Part shown: positions 22,681 through 34,639 of the stretch, in pieces
Position numbering within the stretch: the first letter of the stretch is position 1
Layout of the letters: the number at the start of each line of letters is the position of its first letter
From: Macrotrachela quadricornifera
Taxonomy: Eukaryota > Rotifera > Eurotatoria > Philodinida > Philodinidae
Assembly: GCA_022393335.1 (NCBI GenBank)
Contig: JAJEKB010021880.1
Location: forward strand, 2,391,744-2,455,743
Direction of reading: 5' to 3'
DNA: 64,000 nucleotides
Program-made: the position numbers and the translations under genes
The notes under the pieces: model-generated
What the model was told of the DNA's origin: nothing
What the model saw: only the letters and a program-made list of their open reading frames with translations
The model's database searches: none

Positions 22681-23014
22681 TCAGTAACGTAAAAATTTTT
22701 GTATTCGTTGATTATGTGTATCTGCTACGTACAAGTGAAGTTGATTATCAAGTGTTAGTCAATAAAGAAAATAAAGTACGGATGATTGTTGTGTCTGTTG
22801 ATTAACCAGCTGACAAAATTGAATTCGATGGTTGGTAATGTCAATTACATACACATTGTCCATAGGGTCCATTATGACATAGTAGGGAGTTTGAAGTTCA
22901 GTCGAGATAATACCAGCCGTACTATTGAGGTGACCTACAAAAATTATCCAATTACTAGCACCAATTTCCCATCGAATAATATTATGAGCAAACTAATTGG
23001 CGATCAAAAAGTCT
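22681..23014 (-). pseudogene. NHL-repeat protein relic
   Basis: The minus frame contains two NHL-type units: DPMDNVYVIDITNHRIQF and, after a stop and frame break, LYVADTHNQRIQKF. Upstream is the linker-like AHNIIRWEIGASNWIIFVG. NHL repeats form beta-propeller blades, and the pattern 'DNVYVaD..NHRIq.f' is diagnostic. At least two in-frame stops plus a frame break, and no N-terminal or further blades, show decay. Bdelloids carry large families of secreted NHL proteins; this is one lost member. Confidence 0.7.
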
Positions 23015-26000
23015 TTTAAAATAAAATTCATTTTTTCCAATAAAAATAGTTGGATGCCATGTCACACATATGATTATCTCTTTTATTTTCCATTCTCGTA
23101 CAAGCACTTTCACAAAATATCCGCACCATACATTTATTGGAAATGATCAAAACAAAATATCAATGCATTAGTGAAGGTTATTCAAATTCGACCACAATTT
23201 CAGCATCAAGTATAATAAACTGTCAACTAATCTATTTAATGTATGGAAATTTGTTAGTACAAGTCAACGTTACAGTCATAATTGCAACTGGTAATCGACG
23301 GCTATCTGCTCATTAGTAGAGTTGAGGATGAATTCTTAATAACTTCTAATGAAGCGATAGTTTTTAACTCATCAAGATGAGATTTTTCTTGAGTTTTGCT
23401 TCAGCGATTGATAGAAACTCTACTTTAAATTATAGAAAGATTACATAAACTCAAATCTGATCATAACTTGATCAATTTTTCTCTCTTATTCCTATACTAT
23501 TTTTTTTCGAAAATAGCACATCCTACGACAACAATAACAACATCAAGTTCATCAACCACAAGAAGACACAAGTGATAATATAAATAATTACTTGTTATTT
23601 CAACTATTCAAAAGAATTGATTTTACAAAATTTCTAACATACTGTTTCATATTCTAATTTATCTCTGACTTACTTGAAGATTAGTCACCATACTTACAAT
23701 ATGGTAATATAACATCGATGCGAATGCTAGGCACAAAGATTGGATTTCCAGATATTATTCTGTAGAACAGATAGGTTTCCAATAATACTATGACAATCAG
23801 ACAAAAGCTACTGCGCTCATCCAACATACTGAAGAAGTTATGCATGTTTCACCATGAATATTTAAGTCAACATATGAATTCAGTACTAACTTGTTCCTGT
23901 TTGTAAGTATTTTGAATCGTTCAAAAATATAATTTATATTTAATAGAGTGCATAAATATGTGAGTTAAGATTTGGAACATGTACTTACAACAAATCTAGT
24001 ATGTCATAGAATATTCTAGCTTGAATTCAGCTATAGTTGATTCATGACAGAGAAGAATCAAAAAATAAACGAATTCTCTGTTATTTAGGAATTAATCTGA
24101 CAACATTAATCGACATAAATAATACAAATGAGTACAGTATCAATCCTAACATGGAAGCTGGTAGAAATATGCTTATGATTTCGGACTTTATCAACGCGTC
24201 ACGTTAACTATAAAAATTCGTGGGAATCTTTATAATATAACGATACGTCCTAATACTACTGAAACTGACGATATTTAGAGACAAATTTATGTTCTATTTT
24301 TTTAAGCTAATATCTGACAAATAATGTAAGTGAGCAATTATTTTTGATATTTTTTTTTTCTTGAATTAATTTTGAACAAACATGAAAGTTTGCTTTATTT
24401 TTCTTGAAAATACTAGCATGGCTATAAAAAACTAGTAGGATGAAAATTTTCTTCTCAAATTGCTTTAAAGGAACAATTCTTTTATCTTCAAAACACTTAA
24501 CAAAACATCATTTGTAAAGTAGAACTTACTTTTCATACGCTATTCTTTTGCATATTCATCATCGAACTATTTACCATGGGTTGTCTTATATTTAGATTTA
24601 ATATCATGTCTCTTATTCGTGTTACTATGCCACTTCACAGATTAACAAATTAGAAACACTGGATAAGTGACCTTTTCAACTTACTTTTTGTCAAATGCGT
24701 ATATCTTGTTGAATAAAATACGAGCTTTCGACGTATATTTCATCTGATCTAAACAATATTTTTATTTTACTACTTGTAATTTTGGAACAATCGTCGACGA
24801 GAACTAAAAAAAGGACATTTTGACTTATATTCCTTTCATCTGTGCTGTCATCTGCATGAGTCTACTTTTCCATGTCAGAGACATTAAATCAGATGATAGT
24901 TCACTCGTAATAAACAGAACCTAATTAATAAAACTGATACAAAAACAAAGTACATCTATGGGAAGATTAATTGTATTTATTCAAAAAAATCTATGTTAAA
25001 TTTACTTTATTGCATACAAGATTGCGAACTTTTTATTTGATTACTTTTCACTATTATCTTTAACATTGAAGTTGGGACATACAATCTAATTCGCTGTCGA
25101 CTACTCCTTTATGTCAATGTTTTTAATATTGGCTTCTATTGATCAGATACTGGTTAGTTGACGAAATAATCGTATGCAACAACCAAGTATTCTGCGTCTC
25201 GGTTATACATGTATTATTGGTAAAACATTATTTTGGTCACCATTTCAAATTCATATATTAGTTTTGCCGAATATTACACATTTCTAAACATATCTGAATT
25301 ATGGTCTGTAAAGAACATTTGAAATAGTGTTCGTTGTATTACAGGTGCTTTTAATATTTCTGTCAATAGCGCGTCCCATTGTACTTCTTCAAGAGATTGA
25401 CAACTTATTTTAGTATTACCTATGGATATCATTATCAATGTTTTGTTTTGTCTTTTATTTACAGTTTATCTTTTATATTCGCAAGTAACACAAAATTATA
25501 TGAAAAGTGCCAAGCGAATATAAGTCGAAAATATTGTAAGAAATTTATGTTTATTTACTGCTGAAATTTCCTGTTGTACTAGTTGTTATACAAATTTAAT
25601 TGTGTCAAAGACATATTGATTTGCAATGAAGAAAGTATTAACAATGAATCGAATGATTTGTGGTCACTAGATTCGATGCTTTATAACAAATTAAAAGTTC
25701 AATACACAGGTCGAAACGAGTCAAAAAAATCCGAGTCGATTCGACGGACATTTAAATACAATGAAAGATACTGTTCACTATTCATTTCAGTCTATTCAAC
25801 GTTGCTTCTTCGCTGTTGACAATGATTGTTTGACAAATTCGTTGTGATGATTTAACATTGTACTGTTTTAATGAAGCCAAAATTAATCAACATTCTCGTT
25901 TAGAAAGAACAAAAAAAATTACAAGTCGAAACAAGTTGATTTGTTGAGTATTCGACTCGTATTCGATCTCTAGTTCAATATTGTAAACATGTATCTTATT

Positions 26001-26174
26001 ATTACAAAATAAAAATAAGAAGAATATCAAAAAGGCACCTCTTGTAGGAAAGGGATCTTCATATTTATTTTGCTTTCGGAGAGAAAAATAAAAATATTTG
26101 AAAAATTGTCAGTCTTTCATTATTATTGAATATCATAAGATAGATTGGAAGAAAATAAGATATTAAATATTTAA
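23015..26174. other. Intergenic with faint coding traces
   Basis: No intact gene. The plus frame 24090-24205 (INNTNEYSINPNMEAG..) and the frames 25171-25285 (ILRLGYTCIIGKTLFW) and 25361-25533 have protein-like stretches broken by stops and may be relics of membrane proteins. I could not assign them. Confidence 0.3.
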
Positions 26175-26442
26175 TCATCGACATGATCCATATCCTCCCC
26201 ATTCATAAACACAATTACATCCATCATTACAGGCAAGTCCGTGTGCACTGCTGCAACCACCACTACAACTTTTTCCAGACGAATTAGATACATCACTTTG
26301 AAAAGAGTAATAAAAAAAATTAATTTTCGATTATTTTTAAAAGAGTTCTAACATTAACTTACTTCGGTCTTCCCATAGTTAACCTAATTAAAGCTATTAA
26401 AACGAAGAAAATGATTGAGTAGGTGAGTAATTTTACGTTCAT
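26175..26442 (-). CDS. Small secreted six-cysteine (knottin-like) peptide (2 exons)
   Basis: Exon 1 is 26442-26363 and exon 2 is 26295-26175, with a 67-bp intron (GTAAGTT..TTTCAAAG); joined, they encode 66 residues. Residues 4-23 are a strongly hydrophobic signal peptide (LLTYSIIFFVLIALI) ending near MGRP. The mature part is about 40 residues with six Cys spaced C-x3-C-x7-C-x3-C-x1-C-x9-C, and is Gly/Ser rich. This spacing suits three disulphides in a compact, possibly inhibitor-knot fold. Such peptides serve as antimicrobials, inhibitors, toxins or signals; the sequence does not decide. No propeptide cleavage motif was seen. The gene is easily missed because both exons are short. Confidence 0.65.
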
Positions 26443-26872
26443 AGTTGAATTTTGTTTTTCTCTATTGTAGAATTACACGTGATTTATTCTACAAATATTG
26501 ATAAAATAATAGAAAGAAATAAGGATTTAAAAATCTTTGAAATTTTATCGTCTCCTTAGCAGATCTATCTATCTATATACTAATATTAGCGGGTTAAAGG
26601 TTGAATAAGGCAATAGGATAGTCATAGGTCCTCGAGGACCATTACGCTATAAGGAGGCAGATAATTAATAGATAAAGATATCAGGGTAAAGAAATTAGTA
26701 CGCTGAGACTAAAGAGGCATAAGGGATAAAACTAAGAAGATATAAAGAGACAAGACTACATGCGATATAAGGGATAAGGAAATAACAGAACAAGGGTATG
26801 AGAGATGATATTACAAAAGTATACGGGTACAAAGGCGTAAAACAAAGAGGGTATAAGGCTATAAGATCTATA
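26443..26872. other. Intergenic spacer
   Basis: Contains a perfect 14-bp palindrome GGTCCTCGAGGACC at about 26627-26640 and a purine-rich stretch (26690-26870) made of loosely repeated ATAAGGG/GATAAGG units. No gene. Confidence 0.4.
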
Positions 26873-27149
26873 AACAGAATGTCTGAAAAGTCATTATACA
26901 AAAATAAAATTGAATATCTTCACTGCGGCTCGAGCAAAGTTGCTGATTTTTTTTGCCAGTGACAGAAGTATTCTTCTTGTTGAGATCATTAATGATACTT
27001 AACAAGGGGTCTCTTCCTAGACATGTCTTTATGGATATAAACTTGATACATGTCGCTATCAGTGGTAAAAAAAAATCCGCAAGTTCGCTCGAATCGCAAT
27101 GAAGATATTCAATTTTATTTTTGTATAATGACTTTTCGGACATCCTGTG
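26873..27149. mobile_element. Tc1/mariner-type MITE, 277 bp, TA target site
   Basis: Arms of about 95 bp are inverted copies: AACAGAATGTCTGAAAAGTC on the left against CACAGGATGTCCGAAAAGTC read from the right. TA flanks both ends (26871-26872, 27150-27151). No coding content. TA duplication and the mariner-like end support the class. Confidence 0.8.
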
Positions 27150-27558
27150 TACATAATGCGAACTGATTGATTGTCTATTACCGAACCAAGAGTAAACGAC
27201 AGAAGTGAAATTTTACAATAAAAAAGCATCCGTACAGTGTGCACAGGCTCTAGCTAGTAAATATATGATTATTCGTTTCAGTACCAATCGATTCAATAAA
27301 AGGAAGGTCAAATAAATAAAATATGAGAATGATAAAGCAGAAGAAAGCAATAATATCAATAAAGATAACAGAAAAATTATCAGTAGCTGAAAATCAAAAT
27401 AATTTCATGGGAAAAAGTGCAGTATTATAAAAAAATAAAGATGAAATAAAAAATCAGTGATAATGTCAGTGTATAAATCAAATTATTCATCACATAATAA
27501 TGAATTACTTAGTGATATAAAAGAATTTTTTTCATCGATTAATCTATACTTACTCAAC
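27150..27558. other. Intergenic, no gene seen
   Basis: AT-rich with no repeats or open frames of note. Confidence 0.35.
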
Positions 27559-27762
27559 CTAACTGTTGATGGGTATTTTGATGTCTATCAAACGTTCAAA
27601 TTGATTGCTCGGAGTAATATTTTCTGATGGGTCGAAGGCATGGCGATTGATCATTTTGATAGTCCATTCTAATTCTTTCTTGAAAATCTCGGGATTTCTT
27701 TCGATGGGCCCATACCTATCGAAACGCTCTTCGAGGGCTCGGAAAAAATGTCGACATATGTA
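27559..27762 (-). pseudogene. Unassigned coding exon or relic
   Basis: The minus frame after the acceptor-like TATAGCAG (ending 27763) reads about 65 residues with protein-like composition (HFFRALEERFDRYGP.. ELEWTIKMINRHAFDP) and stops with TAG. A further piece with a good donor (GTAAGTAC near 27844) lies upstream and encodes MFRSIRRYMPHN, but the reading phases of the two do not join cleanly. The family is not recognised. It could be an exon of a gene with a missed junction, or a decayed copy. Confidence 0.35.
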
Positions 27763-27765
27763 CTG

Positions 27766-30205
27766 CTATATGTCGAGTCCTCGATATTTATCGAACATAT
27801 ATTCAGAATAAGAGAAGAATTAGATTTGAACATATGTACTTACGATTATGAGGCATGTATCGACGAATTGATCTAAACATATCTTCATCTTCTAATTATA
27901 GAAACATGTTTTATCAATATATCAATTGTCCTACACGATATTTCTTTTTATGTATCAACTCTTAATTTTCATGAATATAACTTCCGTTATTTTCTCATTT
28001 AGTCAGACAACAATCATTATTTTCTTGAATATTTTTTTTCAACTCAACATTTTATAATTTAACATTAATGAAATATTGTAAAGTTAAACCAAGAAAGAGA
28101 AATAAAGAATAGATATCCATATAATAATGATACGAATCGATTGATAACAAGAAAAACTAAGATTAGTTAGTATAGATCTGTCTATGATTAATAATAATAG
28201 AACTCACTAACGAACACTATTTTTCTGGAAACCGTATAATACTGTTTTTGTTTGGATTGATTAATAATTGATAATAGCGAATATTAATCGACTTTCAAGC
28301 TATTGATATCTCAAATAGAAGCGAATTCAAAGACAGTTATGCAAAGAATTTAAAAGATTTCAACACATTTGATTAGATTTTTCTCTCATGTAGCTCGGAA
28401 TTTATGAGACAATAAAATGCAGATTTGTCTTTGAGATGATCACCAATCGTATCAAAGCATTAGTGATTTTCCTGACGGCATCTTTATACCTGATCTTTGA
28501 GAATTTTAATAAGCTTCTATTGCACAAAAAAAGTCGAGTGGTCGAATAGTCGCCTTAGATATGTTTCTTTCGCCTAGTGCTCACTATTTCGATAGAATTG
28601 GAGGGTTCGAAAGAAAGCCGAATGAGCGAAAAGAAGATGCAACTTTTTAATTCGTTCAAAAATTTTTCACGCCAATTTAAATTCGAGTACTCGGAGAAAA
28701 TCGACTGGATCGAAACCGCAGCTAGCTGGTTATCAGATTTTTCGAGGGGTGCGCATTTTAACAAAGCGGGAAAAACTTAATCGAAATAATTCTCGAGCAG
28801 TCGTCGTACCTATTGAAGACCTTTTTAGATGCACTTAGGTATATATATATGTGTGCATTCTACACGATCTTTTATTTTATATATGTAAAGAAACGAAGGA
28901 GAAGAACATATGTGTACGTATATGTAAATGTATAGATATGGAGAGGAAAGTCGTCAGGCGATATTTGCTGAAGCTGACGGCTTACTTTTCTATGTACGTA
29001 TATAAATGTTAATAATAATATTAGGAAAAGGAAACACTTTTATATAGTTAGAACGAAAAGAAAGAAATACAAATAATGTAAGATAATATGAAAATAGAAA
29101 GGTGTGAACAGAGCAATATCAATCTGTAACATACTCCCATTTGTAGAAAAACTGTGTCCTATCAGTCATTTTTACTATATAGAGAAAGATAATAAGAGGA
29201 ATATTATAATATTCTAACGCAGGGCATCGAGATTCACGCCTATACAAGCATCAAATCAAAATCAATGCTCCGATCATTATTCTCTCCACCACAACATTTT
29301 GAATACATTTAGTGTAATGAAATGGATATTCCAGAATTCTCATATTGCCGAAAAGTTGAAAATTTGGTATACATTTGCTGTAACGAGATACAGATAGCAA
29401 AATTTTTATTTAGTTGAATAAGTTGAAAATCTTGAATGGAGTCTGAGCAGCTGAATGGATAGCTGTCAGTATCAGTGTCTGTGCAATGGTGGAAGGAGTA
29501 GAATTGTGCTGTAGTGTGTATAAGTACGGTTGTATAAAGCTGGATTAATGATATAGAGTGAAGGTGTTTATTTGAATTGGATGTTTGCAAATAGTATGAA
29601 ATATTCGTATGTATGAATTATAATTATGTGTATGCTGAATATAGTTTCCAAATGAATGGATGAAAAATATTATTCGAAGGTATTTTGGGTGAGGGCTAAG
29701 GGATGGGTATGGAGGACGATATGTTAGTATATCTGGTGATGGTATTCGGCATCAATGATTCTATATGGTATTTATGTTTAAAGGAAGTGTCGCACTGTGT
29801 TGAGGTGGTTATATGAAACTTATACTGGTTAATCTTGATAAATGGAATAGTGGCGATACTTAAGTTGGCACAAGCGCTCTTAAATCGATAGTTATGATGG
29901 ACTTTCGAAGTTTGATCTTCAGCTTTCTTGTTTCACCTTCATACTCGTGAAGTCATGACAAGGTAGTTCGCATGATGGTCATACTGTTAAATATGCTCGT
30001 AAGTGAGGTACGTACTATGCGATGCTTGCATGTGATCAATTCATGTCTTTCGTCGCACTTATTTTCTTAAATATGATGTTAATCATACTACTCTTACGCT
30101 TATCCTTTGCATTAATAATGGAACCATGTCTGCCCTCACCCTCATGTTGTTCATTGTCATGAGACGATCTTTGTCCTTACCCTCACATCCTCAATGCTGT
30201 TATCA
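27766..30205. other. Intergenic, no intact gene
   Basis: An open stretch on both strands at 28555-28780 has mixed composition but no recognisable product. Purine/pyrimidine-biased sequence with GGGTGAGGG-type motifs lies at 29690 and 30133-30185. Nothing firm. Confidence 0.35.
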
Positions 30206-30560
30206 TTTTTACCACTTTTACTAGTAATACAACTTAAACGATTTACAAAAAATAATGAACGTATGAAAAAATTTGGATACTTTTGTCAAATTTCCTCTCG
30301 TTAAATTCGATCTTAATGAATTTGTGATTGATCGACAAGAAAAATATTTATATGGTCTTCTTGCTGTTGCAAGTCAAATGGATACAATCAATTTAGGTCA
30401 TGATCATGCTTATGCTCAAAAAAACAACAACGACTAAGTCAATTCAATAGTTTTGTTTCGATGATGAAGATGTTTCACCTATTGATGGAAGTGATATAGT
30501 CTCCAATAATGTCTATATACTTATCTATGTTAAACATGAACATGAAGAAATATCTTAATA
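30206..30560 (+). pseudogene. C-terminal relic of a ubiquitin-specific protease (USP/UCH)
   Basis: Three frame segments follow the USP C-terminal order: PLLLVIQLKRFTKN (the usual 'LVIHLKRF' strand), then FVKFPLVKFDLNEFVIDRQE, then LGHDHAYAQK (the His-box, normally GHY-x-AY), and FDDEDVSPIDGSDIVSNNVYI (the DD-x-x-V box) split here by a frame change. USPs cleave ubiquitin with a Cys-His-Asp triad. The Cys box is absent upstream. Two frame changes and a TAG show that it is dead. It lies 1.4 kb from the RBR ligase on the other strand. Confidence 0.7.
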
Positions 30561-32007
30561 AAAGCACTTTTTTTTTATTTCATTTTTTTCTTTTGATTCA
30601 ATGACGAATTTTTTTTAATTTATTTTTTATAAAGATCGAAGTATGGTTGTTAAAAAAATGAAAAGTAAATTCTCTTATCTATTATATATCACTAATAAAT
30701 TTACTATCGTTTCGTAAGTGTCCAACTGCAATTAAGCTATGATAAAAAAACGACACAAACAGAAAAAGAAAAAAAAATAAAAGTACTTTTCATTTTGTAA
30801 CAAGTATGTATACATGTGATTTATGTTTTGAAAATAATCTGTTTTTTCTACAATATATATAAATGAAATTTTTCAACGACTTTGATTTTATAATACAAGA
30901 TTAAATGTTATTACATTATATTTTAATATTTAATATTAGATACAAACAAAAATTAAACTTGTTAACAATTTATGTACTTATTGAATATTGAATCATTTTA
31001 TTTACATCCTCATAATTTGTCATTCGTCTATAGACAAATATTGATATAAAAGAGAGAATATAAATTTTAAACAACAAAAATATATTTAAAGAATTCTTAC
31101 AGTTTAACCTTTGTTATTTGCGTATCTTTTTATGCTTTTTGACTGTTCTTGAGACAGTTTGATTGGAATCTCCGACATGTCTTATCTACACTATTTAAGA
31201 TATAATCGATTTATTTATTTTCTAAATCGAAGTCAATATCAGAATGAAGTAATTATAAAGACTTTCATCTATTTCTGACATCGTTCTTTTCCACATTGGT
31301 TTCTTTTTAATTTTATTATGTTGCATTTTCTTATGTCATTTTCTTTCGAGACATTATAGTCACTCCTAAATATTACAATAAAGTGAGCACACTTAAACAA
31401 AAAGTGATTAGGAAAATTTTGTCAAAATATCAGAAAAATAATGAAAAAACATTTTAAGGACATATGATTACTTTGCATTTGTGTGTAAACAGGACCCTTA
31501 TCTATAAACAGCACGTACTACTAATTTAATATATTGAAGACGCTAAAAGAACGATTAACCTAACGATGATGTTTCTGTTAAGTTATTACATTAGGAAAAT
31601 GCAAAAAGAAAGAATTAATTAATACGAAAGAATCCATATGTATTATTTTTATGATCTATTTTTTCTTAAGAAAAATCTCATTCAGACTCATTGAGTGGCT
31701 GTACAAATATATAGAATCAAAAAATATTTTTATCATTAATAGTTAAACTGCTTGCAGGTTATAAAAATTATAATCTTTTTTATATTTCTTAATTTTTGTC
31801 ATAAAAAGATAATTCACACATTTTCAACTGTTATAAAAGTAATTGTCGGATTTGATGAAAGATTTATGAGATCGATACCTATTATGAATAATTTTGTGGA
31901 ATAACAGACAATTAGTTAATTCGAAAAAAACTCTTCAACTAGATTAATTTTTTAACATTTAAATAATCAAACAATTTAAATTACACTTTAATTAATTGAA
32001 ATAGTGT
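30561..32007. other. Intergenic, no gene seen
   Basis: Extremely AT-rich. It includes the 3' flank of the RBR gene. Confidence 0.4.
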
Positions 32008-32991
32008 TTATCTCTTGTTCAGTATTGGAAATATAGTATAGGTTTGTTGAACAGGTTCGACGCATTTAGCATGATAGCTATTTCCGTATTTACTTTCACA
32101 GTCCGATTCTGTTAAGAGACAGAAAAAGCAAAAATTATGACCACATGTCTGGCATGTATGATGTTTACACTTTTCATCATAAGCACCTGGAGTAGAACAT
32201 TTTGGGCAACAGCGTCGATTAGGTATTTGGAAATCTTTATTATATTGGAATTTGACAAGATTATACTTGATCATTGTTTCATAGTAACAATTACCATTGG
32301 AACAAGTATATCTAGTAGAATTGCACATAGTTTCATTATTCCAATTTTCATTGCAAAAGAAGCAAAAGTCACGAGAACAGTTTAAACATCTTTGTTTTGG
32401 ATACATTGTTTCATTGATAACGAGAGTACCACATGTGCAAACTTGACAATCAATATATTTCAGAAGATTCTGAAGATCCTTATATGATTGTAATGATATA
32501 ATAAATTCACGAGTAACAAATATATCCTTTGATGCAATGACCTTGTGACATATAGGACACTCCATCTGACCATTCTTATGTTTGAAATAATTTATAAAAC
32601 ATTCTTCACATACCATACAACAACATAATTTAATGCATTGATTCTTATTACAACAGATAAGACATTGACATCTTGTCTTTTTTATCTTTTTCAATTCACC
32701 TGGAAGATCAGCATAAATAATATCAATTAAAGTTGCTATGCCGAAAAGACCTCCATTATGAAGACGAGCAAGTACAAAAATGGTTTTATCATCTGTAATT
32801 TTTGATTTTTGTTCTTTAAATTTATCTTCATGTTCCAAATCAAGTTGAGTACCATCAACAACAAAACGATACCCATTATATGGTCCAAATGCTGCAGTAG
32901 CAACTTTTTTAAAATCTTCTAAATCAAAATTTTCTTTGATCATTGTAGGTATTGATTTACCGGCAACACTTTGAAATGTAATGTTCAACAT
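32008..32991 (-). CDS. RBR-type E3 ubiquitin ligase with N-terminal ubiquitin-like domain (intronless)
   Basis: 327 residues. Residues 1-81 look like a ubiquitin fold and end ARLHNGG, recalling the LRLRGG tail of ubiquitin. RING1 is at about 108-148 (CQCLIC..CPIC), an IBR at about 182-235 (CTCG, CLNC, CFFC) and RING2 at 261-291 (CPKC, then DEKCKHHTCQTC, then CFFC). Cys275 in KCKHHTC sits where HHARI and parkin carry the catalytic Cys that receives ubiquitin from the E2. In the family, RING1 binds E2-ubiquitin, which passes to the RING2 Cys and then to substrate, in cytosol. A short Cys-rich tail follows. The ATG at 32991 follows an AT-rich leader. Single exon, complete, all key residues present. 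Substrate unknown. Confidence 0.85.
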   Translation of the reverse strand: MLNITFQSVAGKSIPTMIKENFDLEDFKKVATAAFGPYNGYRFVVDGTQLDLEHEDKFKEQKSKITDDKTIFVLARLHNGGLFGIATLIDIIYADLPGELKKIKKTRCQCLICCNKNQCIKLCCCMVCEECFINYFKHKNGQMECPICHKVIASKDIFVTREFIISLQSYKDLQNLLKYIDCQVCTCGTLVINETMYPKQRCLNCSRDFCFFCNENWNNETMCNSTRYTCSNGNCYYETMIKYNLVKFQYNKDFQIPNRRCCPKCSTPGAYDEKCKHHTCQTCGHNFCFFCLLTESDCESKYGNSYHAKCVEPVQQTYTIFPILNKR

Positions 32992-33275
32992 TGTACAATC
33001 GATTTGATCTGTTTTGATTAAAAGAGAGAGTAATTAATACCAATAAAATATAGTGAAAAATTGAATAATTCTTTTAACTATAAAATGAAAATTTGATATA
33101 CTTTTTTTTCTTATTTCACAATTTCATGAGACAAATGACGAGTTTATATTCAAGCCAAATGGAGAAAAAATTTTACGACACATAAAAAGTAAAGACAACA
33201 GTGCAAAAAAAATTATCTTATCATTTTATAATGTTGGACTGTTTCAATTCAAACAAAAAGTGACTCATAATAAAA

Positions 33276-33512
33276 ATGGCAGTGCACGAAAAAGAAAAGT
33301 TGTTGCGACGATTGCTAGCTTTATATTTATTTAATGATGAAAACAACAAATACTATTCTTGCCTTACAGAGAAAAAATTACGTAGAAATATCTGCTGCAT
33401 CGAATGTTGCAAAAATCAACTAATTGATAACTGTTTAACGCGGAATAATATCAATAGTTCTGGAAGTTTTTCAGTTAATTTGGTTATTATAAACTTATTC
33501 GACATTTTTTGA
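33276..33512 (+). CDS. Small hypothetical protein, divergent from the RBR gene
   Basis: 78 codons from an ATG in good context (AAAATGG), starting EKEKLLRRLLALYLF, with CCIECC and other Cys residues in the middle. It lies 285 bp from the RBR start in divergent orientation, so the two could share a promoter region. An internal TTGCCTTACAG looks like an acceptor, so the real gene structure may differ. Not recognised, and possibly a chance frame. Confidence 0.25.
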   Translation: MAVHEKEKLLRRLLALYLFNDENNKYYSCLTEKKLRRNICCIECCKNQLIDNCLTRNNINSSGSFSVNLVIINLFDIF

Positions 33513-34639
33513 TCCAATAAATTTTTGATCGAAAGATAACAGACACTTTCCTATCTCCATAACAAGATACTATGATTTGAGCCTTAGAAAAATATGTAAC
33601 CTGATGTGACAGCAAGGATAGGAACTTTATTTTTAATAACTACCAGGAACGTAGACGTCTTCAGCGACAACATTGCTGAAGCTAAAGATATGTAGGATTG
33701 ATTTTAAGAAGTTTTGTGGGATAAATAATATATTTAGATGTTTCCAATTGAGGTAGCTATTTGAATTGATTACAAAGGCATTTATATTTACTGAAATGCT
33801 TCATTTTTACAAAACCATTGTCTATGTGATTGTTTTCAGCATCAAAAAAATTGATAAACTTTTGTAAATTTCATGCAACGATACTTCTTTTCGGAATATA
33901 GGGAGACAGAAATCTTGAAAAATTAAGAGTTCATGAATAGATGATACAAACTACTCATGATGTAACTGCCCAAAATGATTTACTACTTTAGAGCTCATAT
34001 TTTCGGCATATCGAAGGACTTCTAGACAAGAATAATTCCAAAAGAATATGGACTGGTTGCTTGCTTTTTTTGAGATATTGAATTTTCTAGTTTCTGAGTA
34101 GCACAGCGATTTGTACCATATATCACTATGCTATATTACAAACAAAACGCACTAGAAGCTAAAATTTTTCTCATTAATTTATCTTAATGATGAAGTCTAA
34201 ACCAATCTTTCTCGTAAAATGCACTGAAAAGATATCGAACATTATTTTGTGCTAGGAATTACATTCGAAATTATGCGATCTCATAGATAAGTATTAAATA
34301 TCTAATTATGATAGTGATAAGCTTTAAAAACATGTCCAAAGCAAAAAAATCTGCGGCAGTGACTGCATTGAATAAAAGGTAACAAGTGACAGTTCGACTG
34401 CTGACAAAAGGCCCTATCTAGATTAAAACAAATTTTGTTGACGGGCTCGAATTTCCTTAGATGTTGTTCGATGTAAGCTGAAGCAAACTATGAATATTTG
34501 ATCATAACTATGAATATAAATGCGAACAACTGATTGCAAACGAGAGAATTCGAGTGTATTATATTGTTTCATTCAGATAAGTTAATAACAATATTATCGA
34601 GTTGAATATGATAAAAAAATACACTAAACAATTAGCTTT
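33513..34639. other. Intergenic, no gene seen
   Basis: AT-rich sequence with no supported feature. Confidence 0.35.

Noticed and set aside
26695..26901. Hydrophobic minus-strand frame with LIPL/FIPY units
   Set aside because: It reflects the purine-rich ATAAGGG repeats on the plus strand and runs into the MITE.
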